A stretch of 14,862 nucleotides of DNA from JACDET01 sp035568375 (GCA_035568375.1 DATMOG010000066.1:1-14862), one strand, 5' to 3'. Positions 1-6,592 are shown, counted from the first letter of the stretch. Program-made: numbers and translations. The notes: a model not told the origin generated them from the letters alone.

Positions 1-142
1 CATAAGTAACAAAGTTCATGCCATGCTTTTCAAGTAACTGTAGTTTCCCCGTAATTTTTTTCATAGCTTTAGGCGGTATGTCCGCCAGTTGTTCTTTTAC
101 GTAATATGTTCCGCTTGATGAACTGAATACTTCTATTCTCAT
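1..142 (-). CDS. RelE/HigB-like (phage Gp49-like) toxin, N-terminal part, cut by window edge
   Basis: Reading leftward from the ATG whose first base is 142, 47 codons stay open to the window edge. The peptide starts MRIEVFSSSSGTYYVKEQLA and continues with an IPPKAMKKITGKLQLLEKHG stretch. This is the usual start of Gp49-like/HigB toxins of the RelE superfamily: a first beta strand, then a basic helix with PxKAxxKIxxxLxLLExxG spacing. Members cleave mRNA on the ribosome and are normally followed by an Xre-type antitoxin gene, which would lie outside the window to the left. The C-terminal catalytic residues are not visible, so activity cannot be judged. The gene is transcribed away from the metal operon and has its own near-consensus promoter. 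There is no Shine-Dalgarno sequence. Family assignment from the N-terminus alone is probable, not certain. Confidence 0.6.
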   Translation of the reverse strand, partial: MRIEVFSSSSGTYYVKEQLADIPPKAMKKITGKLQLLEKHGMNFVTY

Positions 143-162
143 AATCTTGTTCGTTTAAAAAC

Positions 163-178
163 ATAACGATTTTGTTAT
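163..178. promoter_or_regulatory. inverted repeat, possible operator of the toxin gene
   Basis: ATAAC and GTTAT (positions 163-167 and 174-178) form a 5-bp dyad with a 6-bp spacer. It lies just downstream of the predicted -10 box of the leftward toxin promoter. HigA/Xre antitoxins typically bind such short dyads to repress their own operon, so this is an operator candidate, but the match is short and could be chance. Confidence 0.3.
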
Positions 179-207
179 ATTCTATGGTGTTTTTCTATTT
201 TTGTCAA
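179..207 (-). promoter_or_regulatory. sigma70-type promoter of the leftward toxin gene
   Basis: On the minus strand TTGACA (207-202) is followed by a 17-bp spacer and TAGAAT (184-179). This leaves a leader of about 30 nt before the ATG at 142. It diverges from the arsR promoter within the same intergenic gap. Confidence 0.6.
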
Positions 208-257
208 TAGGAAGATTAGAAAGTTTATAAGCAAGGGAACAGGTAGTCATACTGTTT

Positions 258-284
258 TTGGTAGGTTCTTACGTTGTCTATAAG
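258..284. repeat. 27-bp imperfect direct repeat, copy 1 (left of the metal operon)
   Basis: The segment starting TTGGTAGGTTCT at 258 recurs at 2499 in the same orientation, with 23 of 27 positions identical. The two copies flank the arsR-CDF-reductase operon. Sequence outside the 27 bp is not shared. The function is unknown: it could mark a cassette boundary or be a dispersed intergenic element. Confidence 0.55.
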
Positions 285-317
285 ATTTGTAGTATTCAAG
301 TCGTAGTCATTCTATTC

Positions 318-346
318 TTGACTTTAAGCAAAAGGGAAAGTATGAT
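318..346 (+). promoter_or_regulatory. sigma70-type promoter of the arsR operon
   Basis: TTGACT (318-323), a 17-bp spacer and TATGAT (341-346) make a near-consensus promoter. Transcription should begin near 353, exactly where the dyad operator lies, about 38 nt ahead of the arsR start. Confidence 0.7.
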
Positions 347-352
347 CGATAT

Positions 353-372
353 ATCTGCGCGTATATGCAGAT
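353..372. promoter_or_regulatory. dyad operator for the ArsR-family repressor
   Basis: ATCTGC (353-358) and GCAGAT (367-372) form a perfect 6-bp inverted repeat with an 8-bp AT-rich centre, positioned at the predicted transcription start. ArsR/SmtB/CzrA proteins bind imperfect dyads of this size that overlap their own promoters and leave when metal binds. Placement and form fit autorepression; binding is inferred. Confidence 0.6.
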
Positions 373-390
373 GTTTTACAGAGAATAGAA

Positions 391-765
391 ATGATAAATA
401 ACGCACTTGACCCTGAGAGAGTTACTACAGCAAAAAAATCTCTGCCTGATGAAGAAGTTTTTGATGTTGTCATAGAATGTTTCAAAGCATTAGCTGAGCC
501 TTCAAGAGCAAAAATTCTCTACGCTTTGCAAAAAAAAGAACTAAGTGTTCGAGATATAGCAATAATTGCGGAAATTTCTGAATCGGCAACCTCACATCAA
601 TTAGCCTACTTAAAAGAAAGACATTTAGTAAAAGCAAAAAGAGAGGGAGTAGTTATGTATTACACAATTAGTTACCAGCATTTGCATAATTTACTTCGGG
701 AAGCGGAAGAGTACGCAGACCATGTAAAGAATAAAATTCCAGACCATCCAGACGGGGAACAATAA
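391..765 (+). CDS. ArsR/SmtB-family winged-helix metal-responsive repressor
   Basis: At 124 residues this has the family's usual size. The core begins at CFKALAEPSRAKILYAL (residues 30-46). The recognition-helix region is ISESATSHQLAYLKERHLV (62-80) and the wing is REGVVMYYTI (84-93). CzrA-like members bind Zn or Co through an Asp and three His in the last helix. Aligned by eye, H97 and H111 match two ligands, while the other two positions are Y95 and Y108, so the classic site is incomplete and metal preference is uncertain. C30 could contribute a ligand. The gene is first in an operon, 4 bp ahead of a CDF exporter, so it probably represses the operon until metal rises. A dyad operator lies at the predicted transcription start. 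No strong ribosome-binding site is visible. Family assignment is firm; ligand assignment is inference. Confidence 0.9.
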   Translation: MINNALDPERVTTAKKSLPDEEVFDVVIECFKALAEPSRAKILYALQKKELSVRDIAIIAEISESATSHQLAYLKERHLVKAKREGVVMYYTISYQHLHNLLREAEEYADHVKNKIPDHPDGEQ

Positions 766-769
766 TGTT

Positions 770-1750
770 ATGAGTAAAGAAACTATCAGTCATTCACCCA
801 CACAAGAACACGAACACACACATGGAACAGTTGACCCAATGTTATTTGCATCTCAAAAAGGACTTAAAGCGGTAATGTCCTCTTCCATTGTTCTATTTGT
901 CGGTTCACTTTTTCAATTAGCAGTTGTCATCTTATCGGGAAGTGTATCTTTGTTATCTGATACTATCCATAACTTAGGAGATGGCGCTACAGCGATACCA
1001 TTAAGTATTGCATTTTTGATAGGAAGAAGAAAACCGAATAATAGTTTTACGTATGGCTATGGTAAAGCAGAAGACTTAGCAGGAGTTACGATTCTCCTTT
1101 TTATGTTAGCAAGTGCCCTTTATGCAGCGTATGTTTCTATCAATCGATTATTCCACCCATATACGCCAACGCATCTGTGGGTAATCGCTATAGCGTCACT
1201 TGTTGGATTTGGTATCAATGAAGGAGCAGCGATTTTCCGTATTAAAGTTGGAGAACAAATTCATAGCGAAGCGTTAGTTACTGATGGAAAACATGCCCGC
1301 ATGGATGGGTTTACGAGCCTTGCGGTTCTTGTTGGTGCATTTGGGACATATTTGGGTTATCCAATCGTTGACCCGATTGTCGGACTTTTCATAACCGTTC
1401 TTATTCTTCATACCATCTGGGAACAAGGACAAGAAGTATTCAAACGAATGTTAGACGGCGTTGATCCTGAACTGGTAAAACAGGTAAACCATGCAGTGAG
1501 AGAAGTAGCGGGAGTAAAATCAATAACAGAAACGAGAGTTAGATGGATAGGACATTTTCTTCATGCAGAAGTAACTATTGCCGTTGACCCGAATCTCACC
1601 GTTGAAGAGGGTCATGAAGTTTCTTGTAAAGCTGACCATCAGTTAAGAGAGCATTTGCCTCATTTATCTCATATTTTTATCCATGTTGTTCCATTACATT
1701 CTCCGCATGAAGAACATCATCACGATGATGAAGGGCAACGCCCATTATAA
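770..1750 (+). CDS. CDF-family divalent cation exporter (Zn/Cd type)
   Basis: This 326-residue cation diffusion facilitator has about six membrane segments (residues roughly 35-210) and a cytoplasmic C-terminal ferredoxin-like domain (about 215-310) ending in IFIHVVP. The metal site is visible: D64 and the HNLGD motif (H67, D71) in segment 2, and HARMD (H175, D179) in segment 5. This is the arrangement known for Zn/Cd/Co exporters such as CzcD and ZitB. Two His-rich tails, around residues 8-18 (HSPTQEHEHTH) and 310-319 (HSPHEEHHHD), probably collect metal. The protein exchanges protons for metal to expel it from the cytoplasm. The start lies 4 nt after the arsR stop and the next gene begins 2 nt after its end, so all three are almost certainly one transcript. 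Whether Zn or Cd is the natural substrate cannot be told. Confidence 0.93.
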   Translation: MSKETISHSPTQEHEHTHGTVDPMLFASQKGLKAVMSSSIVLFVGSLFQLAVVILSGSVSLLSDTIHNLGDGATAIPLSIAFLIGRRKPNNSFTYGYGKAEDLAGVTILLFMLASALYAAYVSINRLFHPYTPTHLWVIAIASLVGFGINEGAAIFRIKVGEQIHSEALVTDGKHARMDGFTSLAVLVGAFGTYLGYPIVDPIVGLFITVLILHTIWEQGQEVFKRMLDGVDPELVKQVNHAVREVAGVKSITETRVRWIGHFLHAEVTIAVDPNLTVEEGHEVSCKADHQLREHLPHLSHIFIHVVPLHSPHEEHHHDDEGQRPL

Positions 1751-1752
1751 TA

Positions 1753-2466
1753 ATGGGAAACGTTTTAAACCTACCAAACGGTTCACCCAACGACCTTAAC
1801 ATTCCACTCGTTGTGAAAGAGAAAAAACAAGAATCGCAAGATTGTATATCCATCGTGTTTGAGCGACCAAGAGGATTACATTACGAAGCAGGGAATTGGA
1901 TGGATATACGATTTATTTCAGAAGAATTAGCCATTGGCAAAACTTTTTCTTTCGCATCCTCACCAACTGAACCAGACATTATGATTGCCTATAAAAAAGG
2001 TGTGAGTAAATTCAAAAAAGCACTGAATAGCGTCAAAAGTGGGGATACGTTGTATATTACACAATATGGCAGTAATGGATTTCTTCTTAATAAAAACTAC
2101 TCATCAGTGTTTATAGCTGGTGGTATTGGCATTACTCCATTTCGAAGCATGATAAAGGAGGCAGTAGACACAAACAGTAAGATCCCTATTATGCTTGTTT
2201 ACTTGAATCACACGCAGGATTTTCCTTTCAAGCAAGAACTTGATGATTGGCAAAGGAAATATCAGTATTTGAAAATACACTACATAGTTTCAGGTACAGA
2301 AGGTCGATTAACAAAAGATAAGCTAATACACGTAATACCTGACATTATGGATTACAAAAGCTATATCGCAGGTTCTCCCGGAATGGTAATAAATATGGAG
2401 GAAATGTTAGGAAGGCTTAATGTAAGGAGTGAAGACATTAAAATTGATAGTTTTGATGGGTATTAA
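1753..2466 (+). CDS. FAD/NAD(P)-binding ferredoxin-reductase-fold oxidoreductase
   Basis: This 237-residue protein has only the two reductase domains of the FNR superfamily. The N-terminal beta-barrel FAD domain (about 18-112) carries TFSFASSP (64-71), the counterpart of the RxYSxxS flavin motif. The Arg is replaced by Thr. The nucleotide-binding domain (about 117-230) has FIAGGIGITPFRSM (120-133) and AGSPGMV (206-212). It ends in an aromatic residue (FDGY), as FNR proteins often do. There is no cysteine cluster, so no 2Fe-2S or rubredoxin partner is fused. It would move electrons from NAD(P)H through FAD to an unknown acceptor. It starts 2 nt after the CDF gene and so belongs to the metal operon. 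A reductase in such an operon is unusual; handling metal redox stress is one possible role, not shown. Confidence 0.85.
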   Translation: MGNVLNLPNGSPNDLNIPLVVKEKKQESQDCISIVFERPRGLHYEAGNWMDIRFISEELAIGKTFSFASSPTEPDIMIAYKKGVSKFKKALNSVKSGDTLYITQYGSNGFLLNKNYSSVFIAGGIGITPFRSMIKEAVDTNSKIPIMLVYLNHTQDFPFKQELDDWQRKYQYLKIHYIVSGTEGRLTKDKLIHVIPDIMDYKSYIAGSPGMVINMEEMLGRLNVRSEDIKIDSFDGY

Positions 2467-2498
2467 CATAATACCGGAAACTGAAAAGCGTGTTGAGC

Positions 2499-2525
2499 TT
2501 GGTAGGTTCTGACGTCATCTATGAG
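2499..2525. repeat. 27-bp imperfect direct repeat, copy 2 (right of the metal operon)
   Basis: This matches copy 1 (258-284) at 23 of 27 positions in the same orientation and starts 33 bp after the reductase stop codon. It is directly followed by copy A of a different intergenic repeat (2530-2581). Confidence 0.55.
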
Positions 2526-2529
2526 GTGG

Positions 2530-2581
2530 ACCCAATTATTTTTCGTTAGAACCACAATTTGGGTTACTAAAACAGGCTAAT
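2530..2581 (+). repeat. dispersed intergenic repeat, diverged copy A
   Basis: GTTAGAACCACAA (2545-2557) and CTAAAACAGGCTAAT (2567-2581) closely match copy C (10682-10764) and more loosely copy B (9196-9276). All three lie on the plus strand upstream of plus-strand genes. This copy sits about 190 bp ahead of the Fic gene. No coding potential is seen in the 2467-2772 gap; the gap holds this repeat, the 27-bp repeat and the Fic promoter region. Confidence 0.55.
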
Positions 2582-2695
2582 CATGCCAACTTTCATCACA
2601 GTTTTTTAAAAGTATGCGTAGTATGCTATGTGAGAACTAATCACTCGTCATACCTTTCTCTGTTTAACCCCCGTTTCCATTGATATGTAAAATTA

Positions 2696-2776
2696 TATCT
2701 ATGGTTCATTGGGATTGACATAATCTTATCTATGTTTTATACTACTATCCATAGATAAGAAAAATATTATCTATGG
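2696..2776 (+). promoter_or_regulatory. Fic promoter embedded in a four-copy TATCTATG operator array
   Basis: The promoter is textbook: TTGACA (2715-2720), 17 bp, TATACT (2738-2743). Around it TATCTATG occurs four times. Direct copies are at 2696-2704, 2726-2734 (inside the spacer) and 2767-2776 (overlapping the start codon), and an inverted copy is at 2749-2758. CTTATCTATG (2725-2734) and CATAGATAAG (2750-2759) form a perfect 10-bp inverted repeat enclosing the -10 box. A repressor bound here would block both RNA polymerase and the start codon. The natural candidate is the winged-helix C-terminus of the Fic protein encoded downstream. Confidence 0.8.
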
Positions 2777-3915
2777 ATAAAAACATGAGAACTGGAACGT
2801 TTATTAACCAACTTGAAGGGGCTTCTAGATATAAAGCATTTATTCCAAATAAATTGCCGTTTGAAATTAATATAGATCCTGAACTTCAGACACTACTTTC
2901 AAAGGCTGATATTGCATTGGGCAGACTCGATGGTGTTGCAGATAGTTTACCGAAAGATATTGTCGATTTTTTTATTTTAATGTATGTCAGAAAAGAGGCA
3001 ACTCTTTCAAGTCAGATTGAAGGAACTCAAGCAACTTTTGTAGATGTACTTAAGGCAGAGGCTCATATAGAAGACTTAGAGGCGCATAAGGATGTTGATG
3101 AGGTGCTTAATTATATTTCTGCGATGAATTACGGCTTAGAAAGATTAAAAACAATACCATTATCCCTAAGAATCATTAAGGAGATACATAAATTATTATT
3201 ATACGGTGTTAGAGGCGAGTGGAAAACTCCTGGAGAGCTTAGAACTTCTCAAAACTGGATAGGCGGCACAAGTATTCAAACAGCTAAATTTGTTCCTCCT
3301 CCACATAATGAGGTTATGTCTCTGATGGCTAACATAGAAGATTATATGCATGACGATTCTCTTGTTCCGATGTTGATCAAAATTGGTCTTATACACGCAC
3401 AATTTGAAACCATCCATCCATTTTTGGATGGAAATGGTCGAATTGGAAGGTTGCTGATTACGTTCTATCTTTGTCAACAAGGTGTTTTAAGAAAACAATT
3501 ACTCTATCTATCTGATTTTTTTAAAGAACATAGACAAGACTACTATGACAATTTAAATAATTTTCGAAGGAATGATGATATTGAGGGTTGGCTGAAATTT
3601 TTTATGGAAGGTATTATAAATACATCAGAGAAATCTGTAGACACAGCTCGACAAATTAGGGAATTGCGTGATGAAGACTTAAATAAAGTTGCAGGCATGG
3701 GGAAGTCGTCGGAGAAAAGTGTTGCACTATTAAAAGCACTTTACAGAACACCAATCGTGAGAATCAAAGATATTGAGAGAATTGCGTCCATATCTAACCC
3801 GAATGCATTATTACTTGTTGATAAATTTGTAAAAACAGGTATCTTACAGGAGCTAACTGGCCAAAAACGAAATCGAGTGTATTCTTATCAAAACTATATT
3901 AGTAAATTTGCCTGA
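2773..3915 (+). CDS. Fic-domain protein AMPylator with N-terminal inhibitory motif and C-terminal winged helix
   Basis: This 380-residue protein has the three-part build of common bacterial Fic proteins. An N-terminal Fic_N-like region contains the inhibitory motif SSQIEG (79-84), matching (S/T)xxxE(G/N), whose Glu (E83) blocks productive ATP binding in class II enzymes. The Fic core carries a complete catalytic motif HPFLDGNGRIGR (215-226), with H215 as general base and D219 for the metal. A flap-like IQTAKFVPPP segment lies at 168-177. The C-terminal region (about 315-378) looks like a winged helix. Such enzymes transfer AMP from ATP to a Ser, Thr or Tyr of a target protein; the target here is unknown. 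The ATG at 2773 is used, with M5 (2785) as an alternative, and no Shine-Dalgarno is visible. The operator array upstream fits autoregulation by the C-terminal domain. Confidence 0.93.
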   Translation: MDKNMRTGTFINQLEGASRYKAFIPNKLPFEINIDPELQTLLSKADIALGRLDGVADSLPKDIVDFFILMYVRKEATLSSQIEGTQATFVDVLKAEAHIEDLEAHKDVDEVLNYISAMNYGLERLKTIPLSLRIIKEIHKLLLYGVRGEWKTPGELRTSQNWIGGTSIQTAKFVPPPHNEVMSLMANIEDYMHDDSLVPMLIKIGLIHAQFETIHPFLDGNGRIGRLLITFYLCQQGVLRKQLLYLSDFFKEHRQDYYDNLNNFRRNDDIEGWLKFFMEGIINTSEKSVDTARQIRELRDEDLNKVAGMGKSSEKSVALLKALYRTPIVRIKDIERIASISNPNALLLVDKFVKTGILQELTGQKRNRVYSYQNYISKFA

Positions 3916-3936
3916 GAATAATAATTCCCCACATAG

Positions 3937-4461
3937 TCAACCAGAGGGAGCAAGATTAAATATCATTTGAACGAGTTGAAGTATTGATGTTATCTTCGGT
4001 AATTTCTCCTTTAATTTCGTTAAAAATGTTTTTTCCTTTTCGTCAGTTACTTGAGGAAGTCTTTGGTCTATTTTATCCCGTATTTCAAATAAAGTAAGCG
4101 TCATTTGTTGCTGTTGGCTATTTTGATAATTGTGCTGGGAGTAGTGTTACCACTAAAAGGTTCTGGCTCATTGAAAAAGTATTCTTCGTGCAAAGTACTA
4201 ATAAGACCACCTAATTTAGACCTAACGGCTGAAATTGTAACAGAGATAGCTCAACCTTCGTTATCATGCTCTTGAATTGTCTTAAAATCATCATAATTTT
4301 TACTTGTGGCAGTGTTTAATCGTTCAATAGCATCATTTATGAACTCACGATTTATTGTAGAACAAGTCCATTGCGTCTTTTGGTAACGGTATCTGGAAAA
4401 GCTATCCTTGAAGCTCTTTATAGATTGATTTTATTTTCTTTTTTTGTTCTGCATCTTGCAT
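3937..4461 (-). pseudogene. decayed gene of unknown function with frameshifts and internal stops
   Basis: Reading leftward from an ATG at 4461, three reading frames join into one protein-like sequence. The first part begins MQDAEQKKKIKSIYKELQG and then meets a TAG. A second frame gives NDAIERLNTATSKNYDDFK, a TGA, then VRSKLGGLISTLHEEYFF and NEPEPFSG. A third frame runs from about 4125 through QQQQMTLTLFEIRDKID and TFLTKLKEKLPKITSIL to a TGA at 3937-3939. The intact protein would have been about 170 residues, hydrophilic and largely helical, with a Gln-rich linker. I do not recognise a named family. Two in-frame stops and two frame changes make it a clear pseudogene rather than a sequencing artefact. 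An extended -10 box still stands in front of the old start codon. Confidence 0.7.
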
Positions 4462-4471
4462 AATGTACGTT

Positions 4472-4480
4472 ATTATAACA
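4472..4480 (-). promoter_or_regulatory. relic extended -10 promoter of the decayed leftward gene
   Basis: On the minus strand TGTTATAAT (4480-4472) is a perfect extended -10 element ending 10 nt before the relic ATG at 4461. Confidence 0.45.
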
Positions 4481-4533
4481 AGTTCAGTAAGCTTTTTCTA
4501 ACAGCAATGGCAATGGTTAAAAATAAAATGAAA

Positions 4534-4548
4534 GTCTAACCGTTAGAC
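4534..4548. repeat. GTCTAA-CCG-TTAGAC palindrome, copy 1
   Basis: This is a perfect 6-bp inverted repeat with a 3-bp centre. It lies where the -35 region of the MFS promoter would be, so it could be a regulator site. A near-identical palindrome with the same left context (AATGAAA) follows the MFS gene at 5786, and a degenerate one lies at 6611-6635. Confidence 0.6.
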
Positions 4549-4558
4549 GATAGCCTTC

Positions 4559-4567
4559 TGATATACT
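4559..4567 (+). promoter_or_regulatory. extended -10 promoter of the first MFS gene
   Basis: TGATATACT is an extended -10 element (TGn plus TATACT) ending 15 nt before the ATG at 4583. The predicted leader is about 8 nt, too short for a ribosome-binding site. Confidence 0.55.
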
Positions 4568-4582
4568 AAAAGTGCTTGAATT

Positions 4583-5782
4583 ATGAACCGAAATATTTTT
4601 ATTGCTTACATTCTAACTTTTTTAAGAAATTCATGGTTCTGGTTGGGAATATGGGTATTTTATTATCTCAAATTTACTAACTATGCAGGAATTGGACTCA
4701 TAGAAACCTCTCTCATTATTGCTATGACAATAAGCGAGATTCCGACAGGGGCAATAGCTGATTTATTTGGAAAAAAAGTTACTCTTACCATATCTTTTCT
4801 CCTTCAAACAATCGGAATGGGTATGCTTGCTTTTGCTCCACAAGTCTCTTGGCTAATAATAGGAGTTTTTATTGCTGGCATCGGAGGCTCTTTTTATTCG
4901 GGAACAGTAGACGCTTTGCTCTATGATACATTAAAAGAGATTGGAGAAGAAAAAAAGTTTGATAAAGTAATCTCCAGAGTAACAAGCATTAGCCTTATTG
5001 CCCCTGCCGTTTGTGGCATTATAGGCGGATTTCTTTATTATGTATCGCCCAACTTGCCGTTCATAGCACATACAATTTTCTATTTTATCGGTATACCGTT
5101 AACACTTTTACTTATTGAGCCTAAAATTAAAGAAGCGAATAATTTTTCTTTTAAGAATTTTGTTAAACAAACCCATTATGGTTTTCGGGAACTATTTAAG
5201 AATAACTTTGTAATAGAGCAGACAATCCTTTTACTTTCCGCAGGAGTAATTATTGTCATTTGTGACGAGATGCTTAATAGTTTTTTAGGCGTAGAGTTTA
5301 AGTTTAATCCAGCTCAACTTGCTATTTTATGGTCAATTATTTATCTCGTAGCTTCCTTTGTTTCAAATGCGACTCCATACTTTAAGAAGTTTATGTCATA
5401 TAGGAACTTTGCTATATGGGTGGGAATTTTTATAGCCCTGTCTCTTTTGGTTTCTCCTATTGCAGGAATGATTTTTGGCGGAGTATCTTTGCTCGTTCGT
5501 TCTTCTCTACAAGCAGTTTATAGTAATGTGTCATCAATTCTAGTAAATGAAACTACGGAGTCAAAGTATCGCACAACAACATTATCAACCTTTAATTTGT
5601 TAAAAAATGTGCCTTATGTACTTACCGCATATTATTTAGGTTCGTTAGCAGACCACTATTCTGCAATTAAAATTGCGTTCTTCCTTGGAATAGCTCTAGC
5701 CATCTTTATTATTCTTCAAGCAATTATCTATATGAAAAGGCAATCAGGACGACATGCTTCTTTAGCCTCAGAAGCAAAATGA
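4583..5782 (+). CDS. MFS transporter, probable drug or metabolite exporter
   Basis: This 399-residue, strongly hydrophobic protein has about 12 membrane segments, the normal MFS size. MFS motif A is visible between segments 2 and 3 as GAIADLFGKKVTL (57-69). The loop after segment 4 has SGTVDALLYDTLKEIGEEKK (106-125), a pattern seen in a broad group of uncharacterised MFS exporters. The C-terminus is short, basic and soluble (MKRQSGRHAS). No substrate can be deduced. It is a single-gene unit with an extended -10 box and an almost absent leader, and it lacks a Shine-Dalgarno sequence. Nearly identical palindromes precede its promoter (4534) and follow its stop codon (5786). The neighbour upstream is a pseudogene on the other strand, so no functional partner is evident. 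Confidence 0.85.
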   Translation: MNRNIFIAYILTFLRNSWFWLGIWVFYYLKFTNYAGIGLIETSLIIAMTISEIPTGAIADLFGKKVTLTISFLLQTIGMGMLAFAPQVSWLIIGVFIAGIGGSFYSGTVDALLYDTLKEIGEEKKFDKVISRVTSISLIAPAVCGIIGGFLYYVSPNLPFIAHTIFYFIGIPLTLLLIEPKIKEANNFSFKNFVKQTHYGFRELFKNNFVIEQTILLLSAGVIIVICDEMLNSFLGVEFKFNPAQLAILWSIIYLVASFVSNATPYFKKFMSYRNFAIWVGIFIALSLLVSPIAGMIFGGVSLLVRSSLQAVYSNVSSILVNETTESKYRTTTLSTFNLLKNVPYVLTAYYLGSLADHYSAIKIAFFLGIALAIFIILQAIIYMKRQSGRHASLASEAK

Positions 5783-5785
5783 AAA

Positions 5786-5800
5786 GTCTGACCGTCAGAC
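5786..5800. repeat. GTCTGA-CCG-TCAGAC palindrome, copy 2
   Basis: A perfect 6-bp inverted repeat with CCG centre starts 3 nt after the MFS stop codon. It could form a small hairpin at the 3' end of that transcript, but no T-run follows, so a classic terminator is unlikely. It differs from copy 1 by one compensating base pair (A-T to G-C). Confidence 0.6.
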
Positions 5801-5874
5801 CTCAGTTGCAAACTGAAAGCGTTGAATAAGATTGTCGGAACAAGGTAAACTCGTGAATTATTCTCTCAATATTT

Positions 5875-5891
5875 ATCTCATACGATGAGAT
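5875..5891. repeat. ATCTCAT-ACG-ATGAGAT inverted repeat
   Basis: A perfect 7-bp stem with a 3-nt loop lies in the gap between the MFS and GNAT genes. It may act as an operator for the downstream gene or as a weak transcript-end hairpin; no T-run follows it. Confidence 0.45.
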
Positions 5892-5969
5892 GGGGAGCAA
5901 ACTGACATAGCCTGAACTATCAATTTGGGTAGCCTCGATTTTTCTGTAACACTTCAGTAAGTTTCGAAC

Positions 5970-5978
5970 TGTTAGAAT
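5970..5978 (+). promoter_or_regulatory. extended -10 promoter giving a probable leaderless GNAT mRNA
   Basis: TGTTAGAAT ends 6 nt before the ATG at 5985. With the usual 6-7 nt from -10 to transcription start, the mRNA would begin at the start codon itself. Confidence 0.55.
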
Positions 5979-5984
5979 TATTTC

Positions 5985-6545
5985 ATGAATTTGAGATTAG
6001 AAACAAAAAGGTTAATTCTTAGAGAATGGAGCGAAAAAGACGTCGATGACTTGGTCGAGGGGTTAAATAACTTAAATGTTTCAAAATGGCTTGCAACAGT
6101 TCCATATCCTTATACGAAGGAAAATGCAGAAAATTGGATAAAGCTTTGTCTTGAGAGCGACAGGAAAGATGGAGTGAGGACTTCCTATAATTTTGCTATT
6201 GAACTCAAATCCGAGGAGAAAGTAATCGGCGGAATGAATCTAGAGAGAATAAATATATTTCAAGGAACAGTGGGAGGGGGTATCTGGATAAATGAGAAGT
6301 ATCAGGGACAAGGGCTTGGAACTGAGGCTTTTGGCGCAAGAATAAGATTTGCTTTTGATGAATTGAAATTAAGAAGAATTGAAAATGGATACTTTAAAGG
6401 AAATTCTTCCTCATTGAAAATGCAAAAAAAATTTGGTTATAAACTTGAAGGAATGAAAAGAAAATCATTCAAGTGTATGGCAACTGGGGAAACAATGGAT
6501 GAGTATGTTACAGGATTGTTAAAAGAGGAATGGAAGAAAAACTGA
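5985..6545 (+). CDS. GNAT-family N-acetyltransferase (RimJ/RimL-like)
   Basis: The 186-residue length is typical of RimJ/RimL-type GNAT enzymes. The start LRLETKRLILREW (3-15) is the characteristic first strand. Acetyl-CoA is bound by the loop YQGQGLG (106-112; Q/RxxGxG/A) at the start of the long helix. Strand 5 and the following helix carry GNSSSLKMQKKFGYKLEG (139-156), where the Asn and the KxGF/Y-like segment are conserved. The family acetylates N-termini of ribosomal proteins, small amines or antibiotics. Which applies here cannot be read from sequence. The gene stands alone between an MFS transporter and a slipin gene, both on the same strand but each with its own promoter-like sequence. 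The start is set by the -10 box 6 nt upstream, and no ribosome-binding site is present. Confidence 0.9.
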   Translation: MNLRLETKRLILREWSEKDVDDLVEGLNNLNVSKWLATVPYPYTKENAENWIKLCLESDRKDGVRTSYNFAIELKSEEKVIGGMNLERINIFQGTVGGGIWINEKYQGQGLGTEAFGARIRFAFDELKLRRIENGYFKGNSSSLKMQKKFGYKLEGMKRKSFKCMATGETMDEYVTGLLKEEWKKN

Positions 6546-6567
6546 GGTTTTAGAAATGATATTCATT

Positions 6568-6592
6568 AAGGTCGCTGTTTTATTTTGACCTT
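6568..6592 (+). terminator. weak hairpin after the GNAT gene
   Basis: AAGGTC (6568-6573) pairs with GACCTT (6587-6592) across a 13-nt loop that is rich in T. It begins 22 nt after the GNAT stop. The stem is short and the following T-run is minimal, so termination is only possible. Confidence 0.3.

Noticed and set aside
3199..3480. 93-codon minus-strand frame inside the Fic gene
   Set aside because: It lies wholly antisense to the strongly supported Fic core, and its translation shows no family features.
3937..4461. Reading the internal TGA of the pseudogene as Gly or Trp (alternative genetic code)
   Set aside because: Intact genes in the window end with TGA, and the pseudogene also has a TAG and two frame changes.
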